Below, piece after piece: positions 53,483 to 62,837 of a stretch of DNA of 64,000 bases (positions within the stretch are counted from its first letter, which is position 1; the number at the start of each line of letters is the position of its first letter). The DNA is from Planctomycetota bacterium (GTDB taxonomy: Bacteria; Planctomycetota; Phycisphaerae; UBA1845; UTPLA1). Both the position numbers and the translations under genes were made by a program. Under the pieces are notes generated by a model that saw only the letters and a program-made list of their open reading frames with translations, searched no databases and was not told where the DNA came from. The stretch covers positions 62,001 through 126,000 of the forward strand of contig JACRIM010000060.1 of NCBI GenBank assembly GCA_016235815.1, given 5' to 3'.

Positions 53483-54267
53483 GGTTCACCCGTGTTCGGC
53501 AGTCCGAAGAAACGATGTGTATTGCGCCGCGTCAGTGCCGTCAAATCGGGCAGGCTAAGACCGCGCACTTCGGCCATGCATTGGGCAGTGTAGGCCAGAT
53601 AGGCCGGCTCATTGGGCCGGGCACTGCGCACCGGCTCCGGGGAGAGATACGGGCTGTCGGTTTCGATCATGATCTGATCGGCGGGGAGCATTTTCGCGAC
53701 CTCGCGTAGTTCCTGTGATCGTTTGAAGGTCACCACGCCGGTCAACGAGAGCCAATAACCCCGGCCGAGGATGTCGATTGCTTCGGCTTTCGAGCCTGTG
53801 AAGCAATGGAACACGACGCCGGTGAGCATCGGGAAATCGGCGAGGATGGCGAGCACGTCGGCGTGGGCTTCTCGACAATGGATGACAACCGGCTTGTTCA
53901 CGTCGCAGGCGATCCCGAGTTGGCGTCGAAATACGCGGTGCTGGCTCGGTCGATCCGAGTAGTCGTAGTGATAGTCGAGACCCATCTCGCCGACGGCGCA
54001 TACATCCGGCCGCGAGGCGAGCGCGCCCAATTCCCGATCCCAGCCGTCGGTGACCTTGCCGGCTTCGTGTGGGTGAATCCCGCAGGCCATGTGGACGCTT
54101 GAATGTCGCGCCGCGAGTTCCTGTGCGCGTGCGGCGTCTTCAATATCTGTCGCGATGGTTACGAAATCGGTGACCCCGGCGGCCTTCGCGCGTGCGATTA
54201 CATCATCTGCTTGCGGCCAAAGGGCGTCCGAGGTGAGGTGACAATGCGAATCGATGAGGCCTTGCAC
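53479..54267 (-). CDS. tatD: TatD family hydrolase (3'-5' DNase)
   Basis: A 262-residue TIM-barrel metal-dependent nuclease. DSHCHL (metal ligands His8 and His10) opens the protein, followed by GIHPHEAG, GEMGLDYHYDY, PVVIHCREA, HCFTGS and ETDSPYLSPEP. Members degrade DNA or process RNA. The GTG start has GGAG eight bases upstream, three bases after the yraN stop. Confidence 0.93.
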   Translation of the reverse strand: MQGLIDSHCHLTSDALWPQADDVIARAKAAGVTDFVTIATDIEDAARAQELAARHSSVHMACGIHPHEAGKVTDGWDRELGALASRPDVCAVGEMGLDYHYDYSDRPSQHRVFRRQLGIACDVNKPVVIHCREAHADVLAILADFPMLTGVVFHCFTGSKAEAIDILGRGYWLSLTGVVTFKRSQELREVAKMLPADQIMIETDSPYLSPEPVRSARPNEPAYLAYTAQCMAEVRGLSLPDLTALTRRNTHRFFGLPNTGEP

Positions 54268-54270
54268 CGG

Positions 54271-54642
54271 TCAACTCCGTGGAATGAAGGCCTCGGGAAT
54301 ATGTCGCACGACGGGTTCGCGTCCATCGGCAATCACGACACTGACTGCATCAAATCGATACGCGCACTCTGGATGGCGATGCTTCGCCAACCAGAACTCC
54401 GCGACCTGCCGGAGTTTGCGCTGTTTGGCGGGCGTGATGTGACTTTCAGGATCATCGTGCCGGTCGCTGGCCAGCGACTTCACTTCCACAAAGACGATCG
54501 TGTTGCCAACCTGGGTGATGATATCGAGTTCACCCAATGGGCAGGTAAAGTTCTTTGCAAGAATCTTGTGCCCCAGCGCGCAGAGGAATTGCTGCGCGGC
54601 TTTCTCCCCGATGGTCCCAAGTTGTTTGGTGTTGCCGATCAC
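54271..54642 (-). CDS. YraN/UPF0102 family protein
   Basis: A 123-residue restriction-endonuclease-fold protein of the YraN (UPF0102) family. LGTIGEKAAQQFL at the N-terminus, then LGELDIITQVGNTIVFVEVKS with the D...ExK nuclease-type pattern, and ITPAKQRKLRQVAEFWL. Its cellular role is unknown. It starts with GTG 20 bp after rplS. Confidence 0.9.
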   Translation of the reverse strand: MIGNTKQLGTIGEKAAQQFLCALGHKILAKNFTCPLGELDIITQVGNTIVFVEVKSLASDRHDDPESHITPAKQRKLRQVAEFWLAKHRHPECAYRFDAVSVVIADGREPVVRHIPEAFIPRS

Positions 54643-54662
54643 GGCTGGATGAAGGCAGTGGT

Positions 54663-55109
54663 CTAGACCGTCGCCACGGCTTCCGGCTCAGCGGCCGGAC
54701 GTCGCGATCGAACTGGAGCACCTTCGGCCGGAGCCGAATCGGTGACGCCCTCGTCAGCAGCCGCCCGGCGTTCTCGTAGCTTGCGAGCCTTGCCGACGCG
54801 CTCACGCAGGTAATAGAGCTTCGCACGGCGAACTTTGCCGTGGCGAACCACTTCGACGCCCGCGATACGCGGCGACTGCATCGGGAAGGTTCGCTCAACG
54901 CCTTCGTTGTTGACGATGCGTCGGACCGTAAAGGTCTCGTTCAGGCCGCCGCCCTTGCGTGCGATCACCGTTCCGATGAAGGGCTGAACGCGCTCCTTGT
55001 TGCCTTCAATAATCTTGACCCCGACGGACACGGTATCGCCGATGTCGAACTGGAGCGCGCTTTTTCGCATCCGATCCTTCTCAACGCCTTCGATCAATCT
55101 GTTACGCAT
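54663..55109 (-). CDS. rplS: 50S ribosomal protein L19
   Basis: L19, 148 residues, located at the 30S-50S interface. [39 protein letters not shown] (outline) and [18 protein letters not shown] are typical. The C-terminal tail is about 30 residues longer than E. coli L19 and rich in Ala, Glu and Pro. GGAG precedes the ATG. Confidence 0.96.
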   Translation of the reverse strand: MRNRLIEGVEKDRMRKSALQFDIGDTVSVGVKIIEGNKERVQPFIGTVIARKGGGLNETFTVRRIVNNEGVERTFPMQSPRIAGVEVVRHGKVRRAKLYYLRERVGKARKLRERRAAADEGVTDSAPAEGAPVRSRRPAAEPEAVATV

Positions 55110-55205
55110 GGCACGACTCCAATCTCACACAGCGACTACGTCTTATCCTGTCCAAACAGGCGTCGGCGGCTTTTGCGGCCGCGTCTGCCTGGGGTTTTTT
55201 TCTTA

Positions 55206-55922
55206 TCATGAACCGCCGAGCAAATCGGGCCGGCGGTCTTGTGTTCTCTTCATCGCCTGCTCGGCCCGCCACGCTCGAATTCGGGCGTGATCACCGCTGA
55301 GCAGGATGTCCGGCACGGCCATACCCCGGAACTCCCGGGGCCGCGTGTATTGCGGGTACTCCAGGCACACGGCCTGCTCACCCGCGTCACGTGCCGAGGC
55401 GGGAACCGAAAACGATTCCTCCACGGCTGACTCATCGTGCCCGAGCGCGCCCGGCATCAACCGAACCACGGCATCGGCAATGACCATCGCCGCAGCCTCG
55501 CCACCGGAGAGGACATAATCTCCGATGGAGACTTCCTCGACGGCAAGTCCGTCGCGAACACGGTCGTCGAACCCTTCGTAATGACCGGCGATCAACATCA
55601 ATCGAGGCGACCGTGCCAGGTCCTCGACAAATCGCTGGTCTAATTTGCGACCCTGGGGGCAAAGCAACAGTCGCCTCGCCGGGGTCGAATCAATCTTTTC
55701 CACCGTCTCGACCGCGTCGAAGATCGGCTGGCACATCATGACCATGCCAGGTCCGCCGCCGAACGGTCGATCATCGACTTTCTTGTGCGGATCCGTTGAG
55801 TAATCCCGAATGTTGTGACATACAATTGTCACATGTCCGGCCTGTCTGGCCCGTCCCAGGATGCTGGCCGAAAGGAACGGCTCGCACGCTTCGGGAAACA
55901 ATGTCAGGATATCAATCCGCAT
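55206..55922 (-). CDS. trmD: tRNA (guanine37-N1)-methyltransferase
   Basis: A 238-residue SPOUT methyltransferase making m1G37 in tRNA, which prevents frameshifting. It shows the N-terminal [22 protein letters not shown], the [10 protein letters not shown] segment and the knot [12 protein letters not shown], plus the tail YPQYTRP. It follows rpsP by 41 bp; rimM, which usually lies between them, is absent. Confidence 0.96.
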   Translation of the reverse strand: MRIDILTLFPEACEPFLSASILGRARQAGHVTIVCHNIRDYSTDPHKKVDDRPFGGGPGMVMMCQPIFDAVETVEKIDSTPARRLLLCPQGRKLDQRFVEDLARSPRLMLIAGHYEGFDDRVRDGLAVEEVSIGDYVLSGGEAAAMVIADAVVRLMPGALGHDESAVEESFSVPASARDAGEQAVCLEYPQYTRPREFRGMAVPDILLSGDHARIRAWRAEQAMKRTQDRRPDLLGGS

Positions 55923-55963
55923 GGGTGCACCGGCTTATCTTCCGGCGCGTCAATCGCCTATGC

Positions 55964-56227
55964 TCAGGCCTTCGCCGCTTTGGCGATCCCCTGCTTTTTC
56001 AGCAGATTCTTTACCGTGTCGGAAGTCTTCGCACCCAGGCCGAGCCAGTGCTCGATGCGTTCCTTTTTCAACACGACCTGTTTCTTCTCATCTTTGGTGA
56101 TCGGATCGACGTAGCCAAGGTCCTCAATAAAGCGACCCGTGGTGGCACTACGGCTGTCCGACGCGCGGAGCCTGTAGAATGCCCGGTTTCGACGACCTAA
56201 CCGCACTAATCGGAGCGTGACTGCCAT
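55964..56227 (-). CDS. rpsP: 30S ribosomal protein S16
   Basis: S16, 87 residues, starting MAVTLRLVRLGRRNRAFYR, a standard beginning. GRFIEDLGYVDP and VVLKKERIEHWLGLGAKTSDTV follow. GAGG lies six bases before the ATG. First gene of the rpsP-trmD-rplS-yraN-tatD-ROK operon. Confidence 0.97.
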   Translation of the reverse strand: MAVTLRLVRLGRRNRAFYRLRASDSRSATTGRFIEDLGYVDPITKDEKKQVVLKKERIEHWLGLGAKTSDTVKNLLKKQGIAKAAKA

Positions 56228-56311
56228 ATCAGCCTCAAAACACGTTCGTAGGAATTGGCCTTACCGCCGATGGCTCTTTGCCACTGCGGAAGGACCGATT
56301 TGGAACCCCCC

Positions 56312-56339
56312 ATGATAACACAAGCCGTGGAACCCGCAA
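56312..56339 (-). promoter_or_regulatory. Promoter of the rpsP operon
   Basis: On the minus strand TTGCGG (56339-56334), 16 bp, TATCAT (56317-56312) with TG one base before the -10, an extended -10 element. It would give rpsP a leader of about 80 nt. Confidence 0.55.
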
Positions 56340-56439
56340 CCGGCAACTGGGGCCTTGTGCAAACGCCACTTTCTGGGCCGACCCTGCCCGGTTACAATCT
56401 CGGAACCTATTGTCAATCCTACACTTGGGAGCGGTTTGC

Positions 56440-58182
56440 GTGCCCACTCACCAACTTTCCGACCTAATCGACGTTGCCGCTGGTCGCCGGCCTGCGGACC
56501 TGGTCCTCCGAAATGGCCGGATCGTCAATGTCGTGTCCAACGAAATCCATGAGGGCGATGTTGCCATCTTCGGGGAACGCATCGCGGGCATTGGCCGCTA
56601 TGAAGGAGCGACGTCCATCGATCTCCAGGGGCGCTATGTCTGCCCCGGGTTGATCGATGCGCATGTTCACATCGAATCCTCCATGCTTTCCGTACCCGAA
56701 TTTGCCCGAACCGTTGCGGCACATGGGACGACGAGCGTCGTTGCCGATCCGCACGAGTTCGCCAACGTCATGGGAACGGAGGGCATTTCGTATGTTCTTC
56801 GCACGGCCAAGTATGCGCCGATCAATGTCTATGTCATGCTTAGTTCGTGTGTGCCGGCCAGCCCGCTTGAATCGGCCGGGGCGGAACTCACCGCTGAGGA
56901 TCTCGAACCGTTTCTCGGAAACCCGTGGGTGCTCGGCCTCGCGGAAATGATGAACTATCCCGGCGTGGTTCATTCGCAGGGAGAGGTTCTTGAGAAAATC
57001 ATTGCGTGTCGCAATCGTGTCATCGACGGCCACGCACCGTCACTCTCCGGTCAGCCGCTCACGGCTTATGTCGCATCGGGAATCATGAGCGATCACGAGT
57101 GCATTACCGCGAATGAGGCCGCGGAGAAGCTCCGGCAAGGGTTGTGCATCATGATCCGGGAGGGGTCGCAGACACGAAATCTCGCCGCGTTGCTTCCGCT
57201 GGTCACGGCCGCCACGGCCGATCGCTTCATGTTTTGCACTGACGATAAGGATGTGCGGGAGCTGCTCTCGGAGGGCCAGATCGACCACATGATCCGCAAG
57301 GCGATCGGGATGGGGATGCCGCCGACGCTTGCGATTCGACTGGCAACGCATTCGACGGCCCGTTATTTCGGAATGCGCCAACTCGGCGCGGTCCTTCCCG
57401 GCTATCAGGCTGACCTTGCTGTCTTCGACGATCTCAAGAATTGCCGCGTGACCGAGGTTTTCCATCGGGGTTCGCTGGTCGCGGAAAACGGGCGTTGCAC
57501 CGTCGCCGCGGCGCAGCAAGAAGGTCGTGGCGCGATGCGGAGCAGTGTGAACACGCATTGGATCGCGGCAACCGATTTTGCCATCAAGCATGAACCGGCT
57601 GGAAGCGCCGAGAAGCCTCCGGCTGTCCACGTCATTCATGTGATGGAAAACCGGATTGACACCGAGCGAAGCATTGAAGTGGCAGCGACAAGGAACGGCG
57701 AGTTCGTTGCCGATCCGGACCGCGATCTTGCCAAGATGATTGTGATCGAACGCCATCGTGCCAGCGGCGAGATTGGGCGGGCCTTTGTGCGTGGTTTCAA
57801 CCTGCGCTCGGGCGCGATCGCGTCAACCGTCGCCCATGATGCACACAACCTGATCATCGTCGGCATGAACGATGATGATATGGCCCTGGCGGCCATTCAT
57901 CTCGTGAAATTGCATGGCGGTCTTGTTGTGGTCAATAAGGGACGAATCCTTGCGGACGTTGCCCTGCCCATTGCGGGGCTGGTGAGCGATCAGCCCGCCG
58001 AGAAGGTCTCCGAGAAACTTACAACGCTTGCGGATGCCGCGAAGTCGTTAGGCTGCACGCTCGATCAACCGTTCATGGCCTTGTCGTTTCTCAGTCTGTC
58101 GGTCATTGGAAAGCTGAAACTCACGAATCAGGGCCTTATTGACGTCGAGAAATTCGAGCGAATCCCCCTTGTTGCACAGTGA
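56440..58182 (+). CDS. ade: Adenine deaminase
   Basis: A 580-residue amidohydrolase that converts adenine to hypoxanthine. GLIDAHVHIESSM holds the first metal histidines. TTSVVADPHEFANVMG, LAEMMNYPGVVH, DGHAPSLSG and the C-terminal MIVIERHRASG, AHDAHNLIIVG and PFMALSFLSLSVIG segments are characteristic. The GTG start at 56440 has GGGAG eight bases upstream and gives the normal family length; sequence before it in frame is not coding-like. Confidence 0.94.
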   Translation: MPTHQLSDLIDVAAGRRPADLVLRNGRIVNVVSNEIHEGDVAIFGERIAGIGRYEGATSIDLQGRYVCPGLIDAHVHIESSMLSVPEFARTVAAHGTTSVVADPHEFANVMGTEGISYVLRTAKYAPINVYVMLSSCVPASPLESAGAELTAEDLEPFLGNPWVLGLAEMMNYPGVVHSQGEVLEKIIACRNRVIDGHAPSLSGQPLTAYVASGIMSDHECITANEAAEKLRQGLCIMIREGSQTRNLAALLPLVTAATADRFMFCTDDKDVRELLSEGQIDHMIRKAIGMGMPPTLAIRLATHSTARYFGMRQLGAVLPGYQADLAVFDDLKNCRVTEVFHRGSLVAENGRCTVAAAQQEGRGAMRSSVNTHWIAATDFAIKHEPAGSAEKPPAVHVIHVMENRIDTERSIEVAATRNGEFVADPDRDLAKMIVIERHRASGEIGRAFVRGFNLRSGAIASTVAHDAHNLIIVGMNDDDMALAAIHLVKLHGGLVVVNKGRILADVALPIAGLVSDQPAEKVSEKLTTLADAAKSLGCTLDQPFMALSFLSLSVIGKLKLTNQGLIDVEKFERIPLVAQ

Positions 58183-58188
58183 GCGACC

Positions 58189-58881
58189 ATGATCCGATTG
58201 GCCCATTGCGAAAAAGCCGGGACGCGGAGTGATATCGAGACTTTTGTCCGAAAGGCTGCTGCCGTCGGAGCGCAGGGGACGAGTCTACAAATCAACGACG
58301 ACTTTCTTCGCACTCTATCGTCATCGGATGGGGAGGCAATTGCGAAACTGGATTCAATTCGAAGTATCTCGCTCAACTGGAAGAATTCACCGGCTGACTT
58401 TCAACTGGATCGTGAGGCGGCCACGCGATTTCGAATTCAGGTTGCACATTGGCTGCACCAAGCCGCGAGTCTCGGCGCGAGAACACTGGCGTTGGATATT
58501 GAATCATGCTCGTCGGACCCAGCTTGCGACCAGTGGTCGATCCTGGTTGACCACCTACTTTCCCTCCGATTCGAGGCACAGCGTTATGCCGTCCGCCTCG
58601 CACTACGCCTTTCTCGCGGATCAACGCCGTTTTCCGTTTCGGACGCGTTTGCCGCGATGGATCGCATCAATTCTCCGTGGGTCGGGCTCGCCGCTTCTTG
58701 GCAGGACCTGGGCGATGGCATGACTTTCGAACACTCCATGGCACGACTCTCCCATCGAATCGCGTTAATCCGATTCGATGAACGTGCAACCGCGAAGTAC
58801 CTGGAGCCAATGCGTGACGCATTGCGGCGAACGCGACAGAATGTCCCCGTCCTATGCCCCCTCGATTTCTTCCCGGAATAG
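58189..58881 (+). CDS. Hypothetical protein, possibly TIM-barrel
   Basis: A 230-residue protein six bases after ade, probably in the same operon. Alternating strands and helices (for example WLHQAASLGARTLALDIES and VRLALRLSRG) and the absence of a signal peptide suggest a cytoplasmic, sugar-isomerase-like TIM barrel. No catalytic motif is recognised. Confidence 0.6.
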   Translation: MIRLAHCEKAGTRSDIETFVRKAAAVGAQGTSLQINDDFLRTLSSSDGEAIAKLDSIRSISLNWKNSPADFQLDREAATRFRIQVAHWLHQAASLGARTLALDIESCSSDPACDQWSILVDHLLSLRFEAQRYAVRLALRLSRGSTPFSVSDAFAAMDRINSPWVGLAASWQDLGDGMTFEHSMARLSHRIALIRFDERATAKYLEPMRDALRRTRQNVPVLCPLDFFPE

Positions 58882-58955
58882 GCCATGCGGATGTCACCCT
58901 GTTCCATCTCGTGAAATATTGTCAGCTCCGCCCTATACCCCACGACGCGGCCCTC

Positions 58956-58961
58956 TATAAT
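58956..58961 (+). promoter_or_regulatory. Consensus -10 box for lon
   Basis: A perfect TATAAT at 58956-58961 without a good -35. Transcription would start near 58968, so the leader before the ATG at 58979 is only about 11 bases and includes GAGG. Confidence 0.45.
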
Positions 58962-58978
58962 CGACGATCGAGGCCCTC

Positions 58979-61462
58979 ATGGATCCAAAAGACGAAGAAC
59001 AGGACGATCTCATGCCTGACGATGACTTCGATCCCACAGAATCGGGAGACGATATCCTCGAGGGAATGGGCGTACCGATGCCGGGGCCTATCACTCCCCC
59101 GGCCGAAACGAGCAATGCCCGCGACCTGACCATCCCCAAGATTCTGCCCATTCTTCCTGTACGTGATACGGTCGTTTTTCCGGGCACGATCATTCCGCTG
59201 TCCGTCGGGCGCGACAAATCCCGCAAGCTCGTGGCCGATGTCGCCGCCGGGGCGAAGGTGCTCGGAATTGTGGCGCAACGAAACGCGCAAGTTGAAGACC
59301 CCACTCTCGAGGACATCTATCGCGTCGGAACCGTCGTTAGTGTCCTGAAGGTTCTCAATCTCGCCGAGGGTCGCCAATCCATCATTGTTCACGGGCTGAT
59401 GCGTTTTGGAATTGAAAGTCTGGCGCAGACGTCGCCCTACCTTACGGCCGTTGCACACACTCGCGAGGACACGTTTGAAACCACGACGGAACTGGCCGCA
59501 TTGATTGACACCGCGCGCACCCAGGCAGCCCGCGTGATTGAATTGTCGCCCAATGTCTCGGACGACGCTCTGACGATTCTTAATAACATTGAAAAGCCCA
59601 GTTCGCTTGCGGATTTCCTTGCTGCCAATCTGAACCTGCGGCTCATTGAGAAGCAGGAGCTGCTGGAGACTTTCAACGTCCCCGACCGACTCCGTAAAAT
59701 CACCGAAGCCCTGGCTGCACAGATCGAGATGCTGGAGCTTTCCGAGAAGATTCAGAATCAGGTCCGCAGTTCCATTGAGAAATCTCAACGGGAGTATTTT
59801 CTTCACGAACAGCTTCGTGCCATCCAGAAGGAGCTTGGGGAGACGGACGGCCGCGAAATCGAACTGGAGGAAATGCGCAAGGCCATCGCCAAGTCGAAAA
59901 TGCCCGAGGCCGTTGAAAAAGAGGCGAAGCGGGAATTGGAGCGGCTGGAGCGCACTCCGCAGGCCTCGCCCGAATACAGCGGGGCACTCGACTATCTTCA
60001 CTGGCTTTGCGAGATTCCCTGGGCCGTTTCATCGCCCGAAACGCTCAATGTCGCCAATGCTGAGAAGGTTCTCAACGCCGACCATCACGACCTGGAGAAG
60101 GTCAAGAAACGCATCCTTGAGTTTCTCGCTGTTCGGAAACTCAAGCCCGATGGACGCGGGCCCATCCTTTGCTTCTCGGGTCCACCGGGTGTTGGTAAGA
60201 CGTCCCTCGGGCAGTCCATTGCCCGTGCGCTTGGCCGAAAATTTATTCGCATGTCCGTTGGCGGCGTGCGCGATGAGGCCGACATTCGCGGCCATCGTCG
60301 GACGTACATTGGGGCGTTGCCGGGGCGCATCATGCAGGAGATACGCAAGGCCGGTGCGAATAATCCACTGTTCATGATCGACGAGGTTGACAAGATCGGC
60401 GCCGACTTTCGTGGCGACCCGTCGTCCGCGCTGCTCGAAGTCCTCGACCCCGAGCAAAACAATTCGTTTCAGGACCATTACCTCGGCGTGCCGTTCGACC
60501 TTTCCAAGGTGTTCTTCATCTGCACGGCGAATTACATGGAAGCCGTGCCGCCGCCCCTCAAGGACCGCATGGAAGTCATCGATATCCCCGGCTACACGCG
60601 GCTCGACAAGCTGTTTATCGCCAAACGCTTTTTGGTCCCCCGTCGTCTGGAGGCCAGCGGACTCACGGCGTCGCAATTGAAAATTAACGACATCGCCCTT
60701 CAGACGATCATCGAGTCTTACACGGCCGAGGCCGGCGTGCGAAATCTTGAACGCGAGATCGGCTCGGTGTGTCGTGGCGTCGCAGCAAAAGTCGCACGAA
60801 AGCGAAAGCACCCGACGACAATCACGAAAAACGACCTTTCCGAATACCTCGGTCCGATCCGCTTCGAACCCGAACTCGCCCTTCGCACCAGCTTGCCCGG
60901 CGTCGTGACCGGCCTTGCCTGGACCCCTGCCGGAGGCGAGATTCTCTTCGTCGAAGCGACGGCGATGCCCGGCAAAGGCGTTTTCCAACTGACCGGCCAA
61001 CTTGGCGACGTTATGAAGGAAAGCGTGCAGGCTGCATTCAGCCTGCTTCGGTCGAACGCCAAGAAGTACGGCATCGACGCAAAGAAACTTGCGGAACAGG
61101 ACATCCACGTCCACGTCCCCGCCGGCGCAATTCCGAAGGATGGGCCATCCGCCGGCGTCGTCATGTTTACGGCACTTGTGTCACTGCTCACCGGTCGGCC
61201 GTGCCGCAGCGATGTCGCCATGACCGGCGAGATCACGCTTAGGGGTCTGGTGCTCCCGATCGGCGGTCTGAAGGAGAAGACATTGGCCGCCCACCGCGCC
61301 GGTATTCGCACCGTCCTTATCCCTGAGCGAAACAAAAAAGATCTTGTTGAGATCCCCGCGGAAGTTCGCAAGCAGATCAAGTTCGTGCCGTGCAAAACGG
61401 CGGATGACGTGCTTGGCGCGGCCCTGACATCCAAGCCAATTCATGGCAAGAAGCGCGCGTAA
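58979..61462 (+). CDS. lon: ATP-dependent protease Lon
   Basis: An 827-residue LonA protease. An acidic N-terminal extension of about 50 residues precedes the substrate-binding LON domain (ILPILPVRDTVVFPG). A coiled-coil region follows (to about 340), then the AAA domain with Walker A GPPGVGKT (Lys407) and FMIDEVDKIG, and the peptidase domain with the Ser724/Lys767 dyad (KDGPSAGV, GLKEKTLAA). It degrades damaged and regulatory proteins in the cytoplasm. Confidence 0.97.
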   Translation: MDPKDEEQDDLMPDDDFDPTESGDDILEGMGVPMPGPITPPAETSNARDLTIPKILPILPVRDTVVFPGTIIPLSVGRDKSRKLVADVAAGAKVLGIVAQRNAQVEDPTLEDIYRVGTVVSVLKVLNLAEGRQSIIVHGLMRFGIESLAQTSPYLTAVAHTREDTFETTTELAALIDTARTQAARVIELSPNVSDDALTILNNIEKPSSLADFLAANLNLRLIEKQELLETFNVPDRLRKITEALAAQIEMLELSEKIQNQVRSSIEKSQREYFLHEQLRAIQKELGETDGREIELEEMRKAIAKSKMPEAVEKEAKRELERLERTPQASPEYSGALDYLHWLCEIPWAVSSPETLNVANAEKVLNADHHDLEKVKKRILEFLAVRKLKPDGRGPILCFSGPPGVGKTSLGQSIARALGRKFIRMSVGGVRDEADIRGHRRTYIGALPGRIMQEIRKAGANNPLFMIDEVDKIGADFRGDPSSALLEVLDPEQNNSFQDHYLGVPFDLSKVFFICTANYMEAVPPPLKDRMEVIDIPGYTRLDKLFIAKRFLVPRRLEASGLTASQLKINDIALQTIIESYTAEAGVRNLEREIGSVCRGVAAKVARKRKHPTTITKNDLSEYLGPIRFEPELALRTSLPGVVTGLAWTPAGGEILFVEATAMPGKGVFQLTGQLGDVMKESVQAAFSLLRSNAKKYGIDAKKLAEQDIHVHVPAGAIPKDGPSAGVVMFTALVSLLTGRPCRSDVAMTGEITLRGLVLPIGGLKEKTLAAHRAGIRTVLIPERNKKDLVEIPAEVRKQIKFVPCKTADDVLGAALTSKPIHGKKRA

Positions 61463-61501
61463 GACCTGCGAACGGCTAATTCACGCGGTGTCGGTTGGAT
61501 A

Positions 61502-62605
61502 TCAAACAGGCACAGCCTGCGCCTGCGTTTCGACCGGCGTCTCCGGCTTGATGACCCGTGCTCGTTTCACGCCGGCCTTTGAGGCCTTGGGCTTCGAGGG
61601 CGGTGCGCTCTGGCTTTCGAAATAGGAGCCGAGCTGCCGCAGCCGGGCGTAGCGTCGCTTGAGGAGGGTGTCCGTCTTCACGCGCTTGAGATCGCGCAGG
61701 GTGTCGACGATGTATTTTTCGAGGCTCGCGGCGGCGGTGGCGGGGTCGCGGTGCGCTCCGCCGAGCGGCTCTTTGATGACGTCGTCGATCAGTTTCAGTT
61801 TGAGCAGGTCGCGCCCGGTGAACTTGAGGGCATGCGCTGCGGTCTTCGCGTGCTCTGCGGACTTCCAGAGAATGGCCGCGCAACCTTCAGGCGAGATCAC
61901 TGAGTAGTAGGCGTGTTCCATAATGGCCACGCGATCGCCGACGCCGATGCCCAGCGCGCCGCCCGATCCGCCCTCGCCGATGACGACGCAGACGATGGGC
62001 ACGCGAATCCGCGGCATTTCCATCAGGTTCACTGCGATGGCATGGGCAATGCCGCGTTCTTCGGACTGGATGCCCGGATAAGCACCCGCAGTGTCAATGA
62101 GGCAGACAATCGGCAGGCCGAATTTCTCGGCAAGGCGCATCTTGAGGAGGGCCTTGCGATAGCCCTCGGGGTGGGCCATGCCGAAGCAGTTTTCGAGTCG
62201 TTCCTTGGTGTCCCGGCCTTTGTTGTGGCCGATGAACATGCACTTGAGGTTTCCAATACGGCCAAAGCCGGTGATGATGGCCCTGTCATCGCGGAAGTTC
62301 TTATCGCCGCGGAGTTCGACAAAGTCGCGGACCATCAAGTTGAGGTAGTCGGGGGTGAGGGGCCGCTTGGGGTGGCGGGCCATTTGGACCGTTTCCCAGG
62401 GGTCGAGATTGGAGTAGAGCTTGCGCCTTGCGGCCAGAAGCTCACCGCGGACGGTGCGAATCATGGCGGAGTGATCCCGCCCGGTGACCGTCTGGCTGGC
62501 CTCCAGCTCCTCGATCTGCCGTTCGATCCGCTCCAGGGGCTTTTCAAACTCTAAGTAGGCAATTCCATTCGACGATGTTGTCGTCGAGGTCGGGGTCGTA
62601 CTCAT
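61502..62605 (-). CDS. accA: Acetyl-CoA carboxylase carboxyltransferase subunit alpha
   Basis: A 367-residue alpha subunit of the carboxyltransferase that makes malonyl-CoA for fatty acids. YLEFEKPLERIERQIEEL at the start, PKRPLTPDYL, GHNKGRDTKERLENCFGM, HPEGYRKALLKM, IDTAGAYPG and GEGGSGGALGIGVGD with the crotonase-fold oxyanion glycines. About 40 extra basic/Pro-rich residues form the tail. GAGGGA lies about five bases before the ATG. Confidence 0.96.
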   Translation of the reverse strand: MSTTPTSTTTSSNGIAYLEFEKPLERIERQIEELEASQTVTGRDHSAMIRTVRGELLAARRKLYSNLDPWETVQMARHPKRPLTPDYLNLMVRDFVELRGDKNFRDDRAIITGFGRIGNLKCMFIGHNKGRDTKERLENCFGMAHPEGYRKALLKMRLAEKFGLPIVCLIDTAGAYPGIQSEERGIAHAIAVNLMEMPRIRVPIVCVVIGEGGSGGALGIGVGDRVAIMEHAYYSVISPEGCAAILWKSAEHAKTAAHALKFTGRDLLKLKLIDDVIKEPLGGAHRDPATAAASLEKYIVDTLRDLKRVKTDTLLKRRYARLRQLGSYFESQSAPPSKPKASKAGVKRARVIKPETPVETQAQAVPV

Positions 62606-62837
62606 TAAGTCCCTCTCTGATAGGACCTTGGGCAGGCTCGCGGACCGCGCCGCCGGGAGAGCCTGGCTGGGACTATCAAAATAGCTCTGATCCTTGGCAT
62701 CGACAAGAAGAAATTGACGGCCTCAGCGAGGGGTGATACTCTTTATAGGCGTCCGCCACCCGCTAATCAACCGTAACTGCTGATATTCGCGTTATTTAGA
62801 TCACCGATCCGCAGGCAATCGGCGAGCGAAAAAAATT
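62606..62837. promoter_or_regulatory. Divergent accA-purL intergenic region
   Basis: A 232-bp region between divergent genes. TTGACG (62714-62719) followed by TACTCT after 17 bp, or GATACT after 15 bp, is a moderate promoter candidate toward purL. No PUR-box-like palindrome is obvious. Confidence 0.3.

Noticed and set aside
58919-58961. TTGTCA as -35 box for the lon promoter
   Set aside because: The spacer to TATAAT is 31 bp, too long for one promoter.
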